The notes beneath the pieces are model-generated. The model saw nothing but the letters and a program-made list of their open reading frames with translations, did not search any database and had not been told where the DNA came from. A stretch of 64,000 nt of DNA from Hansschlegelia zhihuaiae (GTDB lineage: Bacteria; Pseudomonadota; Alphaproteobacteria; Rhizobiales; Methylopilaceae): NCBI RefSeq assembly GCF_004103825.1, contig NZ_RYFI01000013.1, positions 60,536 to 124,535 on the forward strand, given 5' to 3'. Positions 35,540 to 47,000 of the stretch are shown here, piece after piece. Within the stretch, counting starts at the first letter, position 1, and every line of letters begins with the position of its first letter. Made by a program: the position numbers and the translations under genes.

Positions 35540-36290
35540 AAAACTGGAAGCGGCGCGCCTGCGGGCTGATCGGGATGGAGCCGAAGACGTATCGCTATGC
35601 GTCAGTCCGGCCGGACGACGCCGGCGTCAGAGCGCGCCTGCGAGCGCTGGCTGCGGAACGCCGGCGCTTCGGCTATCGCCGCCTCCACATCCTGCTGCGG
35701 CGGGAGGGCGTCGTCCTCAATCACAAGAAGCTCTTCCGGCTCTATCGAGAGGAAAGGCTGACGGTGAGGAGGCGCGGCGGACGCAAGCGCGCGCTCGGCA
35801 CGCGAGCTCCGATGACGCTGCCGCAGGGGCCGAACCAGCGCTGGAGTCTCGACTTCGTGTCCGACGTTCTGGCGGATGGGCGGCGGTTCCGGGTGCTGGT
35901 CGTCGACGACTTCACCCGGGAGTGCCCGGCGCTCGTGGCCGACGCCTCGCTGTCCGGACGGCGGGTCGCTCGTGAGCTCGACAGGCTCGTCGAGTTGCGC
36001 GGCTGCCGCTGATCATCGTCTCGGACAACGGACCGAGCTGACGTCGCACGCCACGCTGCAGTGGCAGGAGGAGCGCGGCGTCGGTTGGCATTACATCGCG
36101 CCGGGGAAGCCGCAGCAGAACGGCTTGGTTGAAAGCCTCAACGGGCGCTTCCGGGACGAATGCCTCAACGAGCACGTCTTCCGCAGCTTGCCGGCCGCCC
36201 GTCGTATCGTCGAAGCTTGGCGGATCGACTAACAATCTTCACCCGGCCGCACACGAGCCTCGGCGGTAAACCTGAGTTTGCAGGAAAGTG
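35540..36290 (+). pseudogene. IS3-family transposase (orfB) remnant, 5'-truncated and frameshifted
   Basis: From about 35540 the frame reads KRRACGLIGMEPKTYRYASV and continues as a typical IS3 OrfB (RRFGYRRLHILLRREG, NQRWSLDFVSD with the first catalytic Asp) to TGA 36012. The second Asp (LIIVSDNG) is in another frame, and the section TELTSHATLQWQEE through GLVESLNGRFRDECLNE (catalytic Glu) is in a third, so at least two frameshifts exist. Further homology (NNLHPAAHTSLGG) persists past the TAA at 36229-36231. OrfA and the start of OrfB are missing: the remnant abuts the RTX stop codon. Inactive. Confidence 0.9.
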
Positions 36291-36292
36291 TT

Positions 36293-36368
<76 letters not shown>

Positions 36369-36537
36369 ACCGGGGTGCGGTCCTCGTTCAAATCCGCGGC
36401 GTTGGGAGCCGCGCGAGGACCGGACGTCTAGTTTCGCGCCCTGGCTGCGGGAGCGCCGCCGGAGGGCCCGGCGGAAGGGCGCTCCGAACCTTTAGGGCCG
36501 GCGCGCCGCGAACGAGAACCACAGTTCGAAATGCGGT

Positions 36538-39104
<2,567 letters not shown>

Positions 39105-39165
39105 AGAAGGCCTTGGGGACAAGCACGTCGCGACCGGCGTCCGACCGCATTCAGACGGAGCGGCC

Positions 39166-39831
39166 ATGACCCTGAAATTCTACGGCCACGTCTTCTCATC
39201 CTACACCCAGAAGGCGTTCATCGCCTTCTACGAGAAGAACGTCCCCTTCGAGCTGCGTCACCTCTCGCCCGACAACCCGGACGTGGCGCAGGAGTGGCTC
39301 GGGCTGTGGCCGATCGCGCGGTTCCCGGTGCTCGTCGCGGACGGCGAGACCGTGGTCGAGGCGACCTCGATCATCGAGTGGCTCGACATCGAGCGCCCGC
39401 AGGCGCCGCGCCTGATCCCCGAGGACCGGCGGCTGGCGCTCGACGTGCGGACGCGCGACCGGATCTTCGACAATTACGTCATGACCCCGATGCAGACGAT
39501 CGTGTTCGACCGGCTGAGGCCGGAGGGCGACAAGGATCCGTTCGGCGTCGCCAAGGCCCATGAGTTGCTGGACAGGTCATACGCCTGGCTCGATGGCGAG
39601 ATGGCGTCGCGCGAATGGGCGGCCGGCGACGACTTCACGCTCGCGGACTGCGCCGCCGCGCCCTCGCTGTTCTACGCGGACTGGGTGCACCCGCTCGATG
39701 GTCGGCCGAACCTGATCGCCTATTACGAGCGGCTGAGGCGGCGTCCGTCCTTCGCGCGCTGCGTCGAGGACGCGCGGCCGGCCCGCGAGCTGTTTCCGGG
39801 CGGCGCCCCGAAGGACCGGTTCGAAGGCTAG
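39166..39831 (+). CDS. Glutathione S-transferase family protein
   Basis: 221 aa. N-terminal thioredoxin-fold domain (FSSYTQKAFIAFYEKNVPFEL, FPVLVADGETVVEATSIIEWLD, the cis-Pro/Glu-Ser region) and an alpha-helical C-terminal domain with WAAGDDFTLADCAAAPSLFYADW, the conserved N-capping box. It sits between cmk and rpsA, where many relatives have nothing, so it is probably a lineage-specific insertion. Substrate unknown. Confidence 0.9.
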   Translation: MTLKFYGHVFSSYTQKAFIAFYEKNVPFELRHLSPDNPDVAQEWLGLWPIARFPVLVADGETVVEATSIIEWLDIERPQAPRLIPEDRRLALDVRTRDRIFDNYVMTPMQTIVFDRLRPEGDKDPFGVAKAHELLDRSYAWLDGEMASREWAAGDDFTLADCAAAPSLFYADWVHPLDGRPNLIAYYERLRRRPSFARCVEDARPARELFPGGAPKDRFEG

Positions 39832-40137
39832 CGGATTCGAGGGCGAAAGAGGCCGGTCCATCGCCGGCGGACGCCTTCCCGCGTTGCGCGCCATCCCCTG
39901 ATCTGCTAACGACCCGCGTCCGGAAAGGCGCGGTCCGCTTCGCCGGCCGCTCGTGCGCGTCCTGGCGCGCCGTCCGGCCGAGAGCTTTCCGTTTCCGGAC
40001 ATGGCCCGAGGGGTTCCGCGTCCTGGCGCCGGCCCGCTCGCTCGCTTGAGCGCAGCGGCCACCGGACGGCGGCGCCCGACGGGCTTTCGTCAACCCCAAC
40101 GCCGGCGCCCAAGGCCCGAAGACGGGCAGGAGATTGA
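39832..40137. other. 306-bp leader of rpsA
   Basis: No gene seen. GC-rich with several potential hairpins and an AGGAG Shine-Dalgarno just before ATG 40138. In enterobacteria the S1 leader is the site of autoregulation; whether this leader folds similarly cannot be told by eye. Confidence 0.4.
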
Positions 40138-41853
40138 ATGAACGCCACCGCTGCAGCCGCCGCCCCGTCGCGCGAAGATTTCGCCGCGATGCTGGAGGAG
40201 TCCTTTGACCAGCACGACGTCGCCGAAGGCTCGGTCGTCAAGGGCACGATCACGGCGATCGAGAAGGACATGGCCGTCATCGACGTCGGCCTGAAGACCG
40301 AAGGCCGCGTCGCCATCAAGGAATTCACCGGCCACGGCCGCGACAACCCGCTGAAGGTCGGCGACGTCGTGGAGGTCTATCTGGAGCGCGTCGAGAACGC
40401 GCTCGGCGAGGCGGTGCTGTCGCGCGACAAGGCGCGCCGCGAGGAGAGCTGGGTCAAGCTCGAGGTCGCGTTCAACGACAACCAGAAGGTCGAAGGCGTC
40501 ATCTTCAACCAGGTCAAGGGCGGCTTCACGGTCGACCTCGAGGGCGCGACCGCCTTCCTGCCGCGCAGCCAGGTCGACATCCGCCCGGTGCGCGACGTCG
40601 GCCCGCTGATGGGCACGCCGCAGCCCTTCCAGATCCTCAAGATGGACCGTCGCCGCGGCAACATCGTCGTGTCGCGCCGCACCGTGCTCGAGGAATCCCG
40701 CGCGGAGATGCGCCAGGAGCTGGTGCAGAACCTCGAAGAGGGCCAGGTCATCGAGGGCGTGGTCAAGAACATCACCGACTACGGCGCGTTCGTGGACCTC
40801 GGCGGCATCGACGGCCTGCTCCACGTCACCGATATCGCGTGGCGGCGCGTCAACCACCCGACCGAGCTGCTGCAGATCGGCCAGCAGGTGAAGGTCAAGA
40901 TCATCAAGATCAACCACGAGACGCACCGCATCTCGCTCGGCATGAAGCAGCTGCTCGACGACCCGTGGCAGGGCATCGAGGCCAAGTATCCGGCCGGCGT
41001 GAAGTTCACCGGCCGCGTCACCAACATCACCGACTACGGCGCGTTCGTGGAGCTCGAGCCGGGCATCGAGGGGCTGATCCACGTCTCCGAGATGTCCTGG
41101 ACCAAGAAGAACGTCCACCCCGGCAAGATCGTCGCCACCTCGCAGGAGGTCGACGTGATGGTGCTCGAGGTCGACCCCGTGAAGCGGCGCATCTCGCTCG
41201 GTCTCAAGCAGGTCATGCAGAACCCGTGGGAGGCCTTCGTCGAGAACCACCCGGTGGGCTCCGAGGTCGAGGGCGAGGTCAAGAACAAGACCGAGTTCGG
41301 CCTGTTCCTCGGGCTCGACGGCGACGTCGACGGCATGGTGCACCTCTCGGACCTCGACTGGAACCGTCCGGGCGAGGTGGTGATCGAGGAGTTCAAGAAG
41401 GGCGACATCGTCCGCGCCCAGGTTCTCGACGTCGACGTCGAGAAGGAGCGCATCTCGCTCGGCGTGAAGCAGCTCGGCGGCGACCCGTTCGTCGACACAA
41501 CCGGCGAGATGCGCAAGGGCTCGGTCGTCACCTGCGAGGTCATCGAGGTGAAGGACGGCGGCCTCGAGGTGAAGATCGCCGATACCGACCTCACCGCCTT
41601 CGTGCGGCGCGCCGATCTCGCCCGCGACCGCGCGGACCAGCGGCCGGAGCGCTTCGCGGTCGGCGAGAAGTTCGACGCCCGCATCACCCAGTTCGACAAG
41701 AAGGCGCACAAGATCGCCGTCTCGATCAAGGCGCTCGAGATCGCCGAGGAGAAGGAGGCGGTCGCCCAGTACGGCTCGTCCGACTCCGGCGCCTCGCTTG
41801 GCGACATCCTGGGCGCCGCGCTTAAGAAGCGCGACTCCGAGGGCGACGACTGA
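40138..41853 (+). CDS. rpsA: 30S ribosomal protein S1
   Basis: 571 aa. Six S1 RNA-binding domains in a row; clear repeats at VVKGTITAIEKDMAVIDVGLK, GVVKNITDYGAFVDLGGIDGLLHVTDIAW, GRVTNITDYGAFVELEPGIEGLIHVSEMSW, and GEVKNKTEFGLFLGLDGDVDGMVHLSDLDW. It brings mRNA to the ribosome. Followed by a rho-independent terminator at 41912-41950. Order cmk-(GST)-rpsA-sppA-ihfB is largely the conserved alphaproteobacterial one. Confidence 0.98.
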   Translation: MNATAAAAAPSREDFAAMLEESFDQHDVAEGSVVKGTITAIEKDMAVIDVGLKTEGRVAIKEFTGHGRDNPLKVGDVVEVYLERVENALGEAVLSRDKARREESWVKLEVAFNDNQKVEGVIFNQVKGGFTVDLEGATAFLPRSQVDIRPVRDVGPLMGTPQPFQILKMDRRRGNIVVSRRTVLEESRAEMRQELVQNLEEGQVIEGVVKNITDYGAFVDLGGIDGLLHVTDIAWRRVNHPTELLQIGQQVKVKIIKINHETHRISLGMKQLLDDPWQGIEAKYPAGVKFTGRVTNITDYGAFVELEPGIEGLIHVSEMSWTKKNVHPGKIVATSQEVDVMVLEVDPVKRRISLGLKQVMQNPWEAFVENHPVGSEVEGEVKNKTEFGLFLGLDGDVDGMVHLSDLDWNRPGEVVIEEFKKGDIVRAQVLDVDVEKERISLGVKQLGGDPFVDTTGEMRKGSVVTCEVIEVKDGGLEVKIADTDLTAFVRRADLARDRADQRPERFAVGEKFDARITQFDKKAHKIAVSIKALEIAEEKEAVAQYGSSDSGASLGDILGAALKKRDSEGDD

Positions 41854-41911
41854 GGTTTCGCGCCCGAGGCGCCGGGTCTCCGGCGCCCCCGGACCGTTGG
41901 CGAACGATCAT

Positions 41912-41950
41912 GAAGGCCCGCCCGGAGTTCCGCGCGGGCCTTCTTCGTGT
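41912..41950 (+). terminator. Rho-independent terminator after rpsA
   Basis: Perfect 10-bp arms GAAGGCCCGC (41912-41921) and GCGGGCCTTC (41934-41943) with a 12-nt loop, followed by a T-rich TTCGTGTT. It begins 58 bp after the rpsA stop and separates rpsA from sppA. Confidence 0.8.
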
Positions 41951-42015
41951 TAGATCAGCGGCTTCGCGGAGCTCGCCGGACGCGACCGGCCCGCATTCAG
42001 GGCAAGAGACTCTCC

Positions 42016-42975
42016 ATGCCGCTTGACGCCGACGCGATTCTCGACCGCCGGGCTCTGCGCCGCCGGCTCGCCTTCTGGCGGATCGGCGCGATCGCGCTCG
42101 TCGGGCTCGTCATCGTGGTGGGCGCGCTGTCCTTCGGCCGCGGCGGCGAGCGGGTCCCGGGCCCGCGCGGCCCGCACATCGCCAAGGTCGAGATCTCCGG
42201 CGTCATCTTCGACGACGAGAAGCGCTCGAAGCTGCTCGCCGATCTCGCCAAGAGCGACGCCAAGGGCGTGCTGCTGATGATCGACAGCCCGGGCGGCGGC
42301 GTGACGGCCTCCGAGGACATCTACGAGGCCGTCCGTCGCGTGGCGAAGGACAGGCCGGTCGCCGCCGTGGTCGGCACGCTCGCGGCCTCCGGCGGCTATG
42401 TCGCGGCGATCGCGGCCGACCACATCGTGGCGCGCAAGACCTCGATCACCGGCTCGATCGGCGTGCTGGCGCAATATCCGAACTTCACCGAGTTGCTGAA
42501 GACCGTCGGCGTCCAGGTCGAGAGCATCAAGTCGTCGCCGCTGAAGGCCGCGCCGAACGGCGTCGAGCCGACCAGCCCCGAGGCGCGCAAGGCGCTAGAG
42601 GCGCTGATCCTCGACAGCTACGCTTGGTTCAAGAGCGTGGTGGCAGAGCGCCGCGGGCTCGAGGGGCCTGCGCTCGCCGGGGTCTCGGACGGGCGCGTCT
42701 TCACCGGCCGGCAGGCGATCGAGCTGAAGCTCGTCGACGAGATCGGCGGCGAGCCCGAGGCGATCGCGTGGCTTCAGACGAAAGGAGTCGACGCCTCGTT
42801 GCCCGTCAAGGAATGGAAGCCGAAGTCGAGCCCGTTCGAGCGCTTCGGCGCCGCGAGTCTCGCAGCCGCGCTTGCCGACGCCTTCGGACTCCACGCCGTC
42901 GCCGAAAGCATTCGCCGAACGGGCGAGACGCTGGTCCTTGACGGTGTTTTGGCCATCTGGCACCCTGCCGGGTGA
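42016..42975 (+). CDS. sppA: Signal peptide peptidase SppA, short form
   Basis: 319 aa from ATG 42016. A single N-terminal membrane anchor (IGAIALVGLVIVVGALSF) followed by a ClpP/crotonase-like peptidase domain: SPGGGVTASEDIYEAV, the nucleophile serine in the SGGYVAAIAAD segment and the lysine of the Ser-Lys dyad in ARKTSITGSIGV. It degrades cleaved signal peptides in the inner membrane/periplasm. The short, single-domain form is usual for alphaproteobacteria. Confidence 0.93.
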   Translation: MPLDADAILDRRALRRRLAFWRIGAIALVGLVIVVGALSFGRGGERVPGPRGPHIAKVEISGVIFDDEKRSKLLADLAKSDAKGVLLMIDSPGGGVTASEDIYEAVRRVAKDRPVAAVVGTLAASGGYVAAIAADHIVARKTSITGSIGVLAQYPNFTELLKTVGVQVESIKSSPLKAAPNGVEPTSPEARKALEALILDSYAWFKSVVAERRGLEGPALAGVSDGRVFTGRQAIELKLVDEIGGEPEAIAWLQTKGVDASLPVKEWKPKSSPFERFGAASLAAALADAFGLHAVAESIRRTGETLVLDGVLAIWHPAG

Positions 42976-43050
42976 TCTCAAAACAGTCCAATTCTCACGT
43001 GAATACTTTGCGTTGGGCCACAAAGTCTTTGGCGGGCTGGGGAGCGGCCA

Positions 43051-43356
43051 ATGATAAAATCTGAACTCGTCGGCAAGATCGCGGGCATGAACCCGCATCT
43101 CTATCAGCGCGACGTCGAGAACATCGTGAACGCCATCCTGGACGAGATCGTCGACGCCCTGTCGCGCGGAGACCGCGTCGAGCTGCGCGGCTTCGGGGCG
43201 TTCTCGGTCAAGTCGCGGCCCGCCCGCGTCGGGCGGAACCCGCGAACCGGCGAGCACGTTCCGGTCGACGGCAAGGTCGTGCCGTTCTTCAAGACTGGCA
43301 AGGAAATGCGGGTGCGCCTGAACAAGGACGACCTGGAGGCGGGGGCCTCCGCGTGA
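43051..43356 (+). CDS. ihfB: Integration host factor subunit beta
   Basis: 101 aa HU/IHF fold: [32 protein letters not shown], the DNA-intercalating arm [14 protein letters not shown] and [13 protein letters not shown]. Binds and bends DNA as a heterodimer with IhfA. It follows sppA and precedes lapA, the conserved order. Confidence 0.96.
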   Translation: MIKSELVGKIAGMNPHLYQRDVENIVNAILDEIVDALSRGDRVELRGFGAFSVKSRPARVGRNPRTGEHVPVDGKVVPFFKTGKEMRVRLNKDDLEAGASA

Positions 43357-43381
43357 GGCTTCTCGGCATGAAGGAGCGGGC

Positions 43382-43741
43382 ATGACGTTTCGCCGTTTTC
43401 TCGCGGGCCTGATCGGCGTCCCGCTCGCGCTCTTCATCATCCTGTTCGCGGTGGCGAACCGGCAGTCGGTGACGATCGGCTTCGATCCGTTCGCGCCCGA
43501 CGCGCCGGCGTTGTCGGTCGACCTGCCGCTGTTCGCCGTCGTGCTGTTTTCGCTGATGCTCGGCGTGGTGGTGGGCGGCGTCGCTTCCTGGGCGCGCCAG
43601 GGCAAATGGCGCAAGGAAGCGAAGCGCCGCCGCCTTCAGAACGAGCGGCTCGAGGCCGAGACCGAGCAGGCCCGCCGCGAGGCCGCCGCGGCGAGGCGTT
43701 CGGCCGCCATCGCGCTGCCGGCCCCGCAGAAGGCGGCGTAG
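43382..43741 (+). CDS. lapA: LapA (DUF1049) domain membrane protein
   Basis: 119 aa. Two membrane helices (residues ~10-25 and ~48-68) surrounding the LapA core ANRQSVTIGFDPF, followed by a charged coiled-coil tail rich in Arg/Glu/Ala. In E. coli LapA works with LapB on LPS/FtsH control; a lapB gene is not adjacent here. 25 bp after ihfB, likely the same operon. Confidence 0.88.
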   Translation: MTFRRFLAGLIGVPLALFIILFAVANRQSVTIGFDPFAPDAPALSVDLPLFAVVLFSLMLGVVVGGVASWARQGKWRKEAKRRRLQNERLEAETEQARREAAAARRSAAIALPAPQKAA

Positions 43742-43839
43742 GACCGCGTCGTCCCGGCCGACCGTCAGCGAGAGCCGGCATCGTTCTCCAGATAGAGCGC
43801 CTCTCCGAGGACGATTCAGGAGTCGCATCCGATGCGACC

Positions 43840-43956
43840 ATGTCCCGGCGCTGAGCCGGGACCCATCGGGCTCTACCCTGCGCCAGGCGAACGGAGCCCG
43901 TCGCGCTTATCTCGGCCATGCAGCGCTCGATGGGTCCCGGCTCAGGGCCGGGACAT
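43840..43956. repeat. Long inverted repeat of the dispersed palindromic element (copy B)
   Basis: Arms 43840-43865 and 43931-43956 match the arms of the copy at 2599-2715 almost base for base, again facing each other around a non-conserved centre. It sits between lapA and the convergent cysW and may act as a bidirectional terminator. Confidence 0.85.
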
Positions 43957-43971
43957 AAACGGAGTGGATTC

Positions 43972-44820
43972 CTACCCCGCTCCGCCGCGCGCGGCGCCTG
44001 GATCCATCCGCTCCACCACCAGCTTGCCGATGATGGTCAGCAGCGCGATGCCGGCGAGCACGGTCGCGGCCGCGAAGGCGCCGGCTGCGTTGTAGTCTTG
44101 GTAGAGCAGCTCGATCTGCAGCGGCAGCGTGTTGGTGACCCCGCGGATCGAGCCCGACACCACCGACACCGCGCCGAACTCGCCCATGACGCGAGCGTTG
44201 GTCAGCAGCACGCCATAGAGCAGCGCCCAGCGGATGTTGGGCAGCGTCACGCTCCAGAGCGTCCGCCAGCCCGAGGCGCCGAGCGAGAGCGCGGCCTCCT
44301 CCTCCTGGCTGCCCTGCGCCTGCATCAAGGGCAGGATCTCGCGCGCCACGAAGGGGGCGGTGACGAACAGGCTCGCCAGCACGATCGCCGGATAGGCGAA
44401 CATGATCTTGATCCCGTTCGCCTGGAGGATCGGACCGAACCAGCCCTGCGCGCCATAGACGAACAGATAGGCGACGCCCGCCACGATCGGCGAGATCGAG
44501 AACGGCAGCTCGACCAGCGCGATCAGCAGGTTCTTCCCCCGGAACTCGAACTTCGCGATGGCGTAGGCGGCCGCGATCCCGAACGCGGTGTTGATCGGCA
44601 CGGCAAGCAGGGCTGTCGCGATCGTGAGCCAGACCGCGTGCGCGGTGTCGGGCGCCGTGAGGTTCCGGGCGTAGGTCTCGAGGCCGAGCTTCAGCGCCTC
44701 GACGAAGATCACGACGAGCGGGCCGACGATGATGAGGGCGCTCGTCAGCAGCACGAGGCCGAGGATCAGCGCCTTGGCGAGCGAGCCGTCGCCGATGCGG
44801 GGGCGGCGGGAGGCGGTCAT
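43972..44820 (-). CDS. cysW: Sulfate/thiosulfate ABC transporter permease CysW
   Basis: 282 aa, six membrane helices. The ABC-permease EAA loop EEEAALSLGASGWRTLWSVTLPN is clear, as is VMGEFGAVSVVSGSIRG, a CysW signature. Works with CysT in the inner membrane. Its start overlaps the cysT stop by 4 bp. The gene that normally follows, the ATPase cysA, is absent: the next feature is an intergenic repeat and convergent lapA. Confidence 0.95.
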   Translation of the reverse strand: MTASRRPRIGDGSLAKALILGLVLLTSALIIVGPLVVIFVEALKLGLETYARNLTAPDTAHAVWLTIATALLAVPINTAFGIAAAYAIAKFEFRGKNLLIALVELPFSISPIVAGVAYLFVYGAQGWFGPILQANGIKIMFAYPAIVLASLFVTAPFVAREILPLMQAQGSQEEEAALSLGASGWRTLWSVTLPNIRWALLYGVLLTNARVMGEFGAVSVVSGSIRGVTNTLPLQIELLYQDYNAAGAFAAATVLAGIALLTIIGKLVVERMDPGAARGGAG

Positions 44821-45641
44821 CGTCCCTCCCGCGCGTAGCGCAGATGCCAGAGCTGGATGGCGTTGACCACGAGCAGCATCACGAAGGCGGCGGCCAGCAT
44901 CACCGAGGCGATCGCGGCCGCCGCCTGGTAGTCGTATTCCTCGAGCCGGATGAACACGAGCAGCGCTGCGATCTCGGTGCGGAAGGGCTGGTTGCCGGCG
45001 ATGAAGATCACCGCGCCGAACTCGCCGAGCGAGCGCGCGAAGGCGAGGCTGCAGCCGGCGAGGAAGGCCGGAAAGATCGCCGGGAACACCACGTTTCGGA
45101 ACGTCCGCCAGGCGCCCGCTCCGAGCGTCTCCGCCGCCTCCTCGGCCTCGGCCGAGAGGTCCTCGAGCACCGGCTGGACCGAGCGCACCACGAAGGGGAT
45201 CGAGGTGAAGGCCATCGCGGCCATGATGCCGAGCGGCGCATAGGCGACCGTGATCCCGAGCGGCTCGAGGAGCCGGCCGTACCAGCCGTTCGCGGCGAAC
45301 AGCGCGGTGAGCGCGACGCCCGCGACCGCGGTCGGCAGAGCGAAAGGCACGTCGACCAGCGCGTCGAGCAGGCGTTTGCCCGGAAACTCGTAGCGCACCA
45401 GGACCCAGGCGAGGCCGAGCCCGAACAGGGCGTTGAACGCCGTCGCGCCGAGCGCCGCCGTTATGGTGATGTGAAACGAGGCGAGCGCCCGCGGGCTCGT
45501 CACGACCGCGGCGAAGCGCTCCCAGCCGAGGCCCGCCGCCTGCCAGATCAGCGCCGCCAGCGGCAGCAGCACGATCAGGCCGAGATAGGCGAGGGTCAGG
45601 CCGAGCGCGAGGCGGAAGCCGGGAAGGACGGTGCGGGACAT
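44817..45641 (-). CDS. cysT: Sulfate/thiosulfate ABC transporter permease CysT (CysU)
   Basis: 274 aa, six membrane helices. Signatures: LVDVPFALPTAVAGVALT, EEAAETLGAGAWRTFRNVVFP (EAA loop) and SLGEFGAVIFIAGNQPFRTEI. Partner of CysW. Separated from the upstream binding protein gene by about 140 bp containing a palindromic repeat. Confidence 0.95.
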   Translation of the reverse strand: MSRTVLPGFRLALGLTLAYLGLIVLLPLAALIWQAAGLGWERFAAVVTSPRALASFHITITAALGATAFNALFGLGLAWVLVRYEFPGKRLLDALVDVPFALPTAVAGVALTALFAANGWYGRLLEPLGITVAYAPLGIMAAMAFTSIPFVVRSVQPVLEDLSAEAEEAAETLGAGAWRTFRNVVFPAIFPAFLAGCSLAFARSLGEFGAVIFIAGNQPFRTEIAALLVFIRLEEYDYQAAAAIASVMLAAAFVMLLVVNAIQLWHLRYAREGR

Positions 45642-45658
45642 CGGGGCCGTCAGATACG

Positions 45659-45766
45659 CGTCATCCCGGACGGCCGTCAGGCCGAGCCGGGATCGTGAGC
45701 AGAGTGAAGCGCCTTATAGGTGAGACGATCCCGGATCGCGACCCTTAGGCCGCGTCCAGGATGACG
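45659..45766. repeat. Intergenic palindromic repeat, second type
   Basis: Outer arms CGTCATCCCGGA (45659-45670) and TCCAGGATGACG (45755-45766) pair with one mismatch. Inner arms CCGGGATCG (45688-45696) and CGATCCCGG (45726-45734) pair perfectly. It lies between sbp and cysT within one operon. The core GTCATCCCGG is of the kind widely scattered in Hyphomicrobiales genomes. Confidence 0.7.
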
Positions 45767-45782
45767 CTTTATGTTCAGGGCG

Positions 45783-46802
45783 TCATCGCCCCACGAACGC
45801 CTGGTCGAGCTTGCCGCCCGAGGCGAAATGGGTCTCGTTCGCCTTCTTCCAGCCGCCGAACACCTTGTCGACGGTGAGCAGCTCCACCTCGGGGAAGCGA
45901 TCCTTGTTCGCCTCCATGATCTTCTCGTCCTGCACGCGGTTGTTGAAGGACGCGATGATCTCCTGACCCTTGGGGCTGTAGAGGTAGTTCAGATAGTCGG
46001 TCGCGATCGCGCGGCTGCCGCGGCGGTCCGCCACCGTGTCGACGACCGCCACGGGGAATTCCGCGAGCAGGCTCACGGGCGGCACCACCACGTCGACCTT
46101 GTCGGCGCCGTACTCCTTCTTCACCGCCGCGGTCTCGGCCTCGAACGTGACCAGCACGTCGCCGATGCCGCGCTCCACGAAGGTGGTGGTCGAGCCGCGG
46201 CCGCCGGTGTCGAACACCGGCACGTTCGACAGCAGCTTCTTCACGAAGGCGTCGGCCTTGGCCTCGTCGCCGCCATTCTCCTTCAGCGCGAAGGCGTAGG
46301 CCGCGAGATAGGTGTAGCGGGCGTTGCCCGAGGTCTTGGGGTTCGGGAACACGACCTTGACGTCTTCGCGGACGAGGTCGTTCCAATTCTTGACTTTCTT
46401 CGGATTGCCGGAGCGCACCACGAAGGCCGGAAGAGAATAGTAGGGCGAGGCGTTGTTGGGGAACTTCGCCTTCCAGTCCTTGGCCACCAGTCCGCCCTTG
46501 TCGGCGAGCATCTGGACGTCGAGCTCCTGGTTGAAGGTCACGACGTCGGCCTCGAGCCCCTCGAGGATGGCGCGCGCCTGCTTCGAGGTGCCCGCATGGC
46601 TCTGGTTGACGGTGAGGTCCTTGCCGGTCTTGGCCTTCACATCGGCCGAATAGGCCTTGTCGATCGCGGCGTAGAGCTCGCGGCCGATGTCGTAGGAGAC
46701 GTTGAGGATCGTGTCCGGCTCGGCGGCCGCGGTCGGGACGATCGAGGCCGCGACCAGGCCCAGGGCCAAAACCGTGCGGCGAAGGATGACGGAACGCATC
46801 AT
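45783..46802 (-). CDS. sbp: Periplasmic sulfate-binding protein
   Basis: 339 aa from the double ATG at 46802/46799, preceded by GGAGC. Sec signal peptide (cleavage near AAA-EPD), then LNVSYDIGRELYAAIDKAY, the Sbp/CysP ligand-binding segments (NQSHAGTSKQARAILEGLEA, FPNPKTSGNARYTYLAAYA, GRGSTTTFVERGIGDVL). Delivers sulfate to CysT/CysW. The region upstream (46803-47000) is AT-rich and likely holds its promoter, divergent to trpF. A longer frame to 46880 exists but would bury the signal peptide. Confidence 0.94.
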   Translation of the reverse strand: MMRSVILRRTVLALGLVAASIVPTAAAEPDTILNVSYDIGRELYAAIDKAYSADVKAKTGKDLTVNQSHAGTSKQARAILEGLEADVVTFNQELDVQMLADKGGLVAKDWKAKFPNNASPYYSLPAFVVRSGNPKKVKNWNDLVREDVKVVFPNPKTSGNARYTYLAAYAFALKENGGDEAKADAFVKKLLSNVPVFDTGGRGSTTTFVERGIGDVLVTFEAETAAVKKEYGADKVDVVVPPVSLLAEFPVAVVDTVADRRGSRAIATDYLNYLYSPKGQEIIASFNNRVQDEKIMEANKDRFPEVELLTVDKVFGGWKKANETHFASGGKLDQAFVGR

Positions 46803-47000
46803 GAAGCTCCAAGGGGCGAGGGCGCGCGACGGCGCCCGGTCGGTCGCCATCGATCTAATCGGGGGCGTCGCCGCATGCAATCAAATACGTTTCGAAAATA
46901 GGGAATATGCATAAAACCAAATCTTTAATGTTGATTTGCGGATGGACGCGGTCGACGCCACATGCCAATCCGCCGTGAGAAGTCGGGACGCCACGGGACG

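Noticed and set aside
35876..36232. Independent small gene downstream of the transposase frame
   Set aside because: Its first half is the out-of-frame translation of the IS3 orfB and its second half is the orfB C-terminus, so it is part of the same frameshifted pseudogene.
36370..36537. Hairpins between tRNA-Ala and the TIGR02300 gene as a rho-independent terminator
   Set aside because: GC-rich inverted repeats are present (for example GGTCCTCG/CGAGGACC) but no T tract follows on either strand, so a terminator call is not supported.
46803..47000. Sulfur-related riboswitch (SAM-type) upstream of sbp
   Set aside because: AT-rich, but I find no conserved stem arrangement of a known SAM riboswitch; only an ordinary divergent promoter region is supported.
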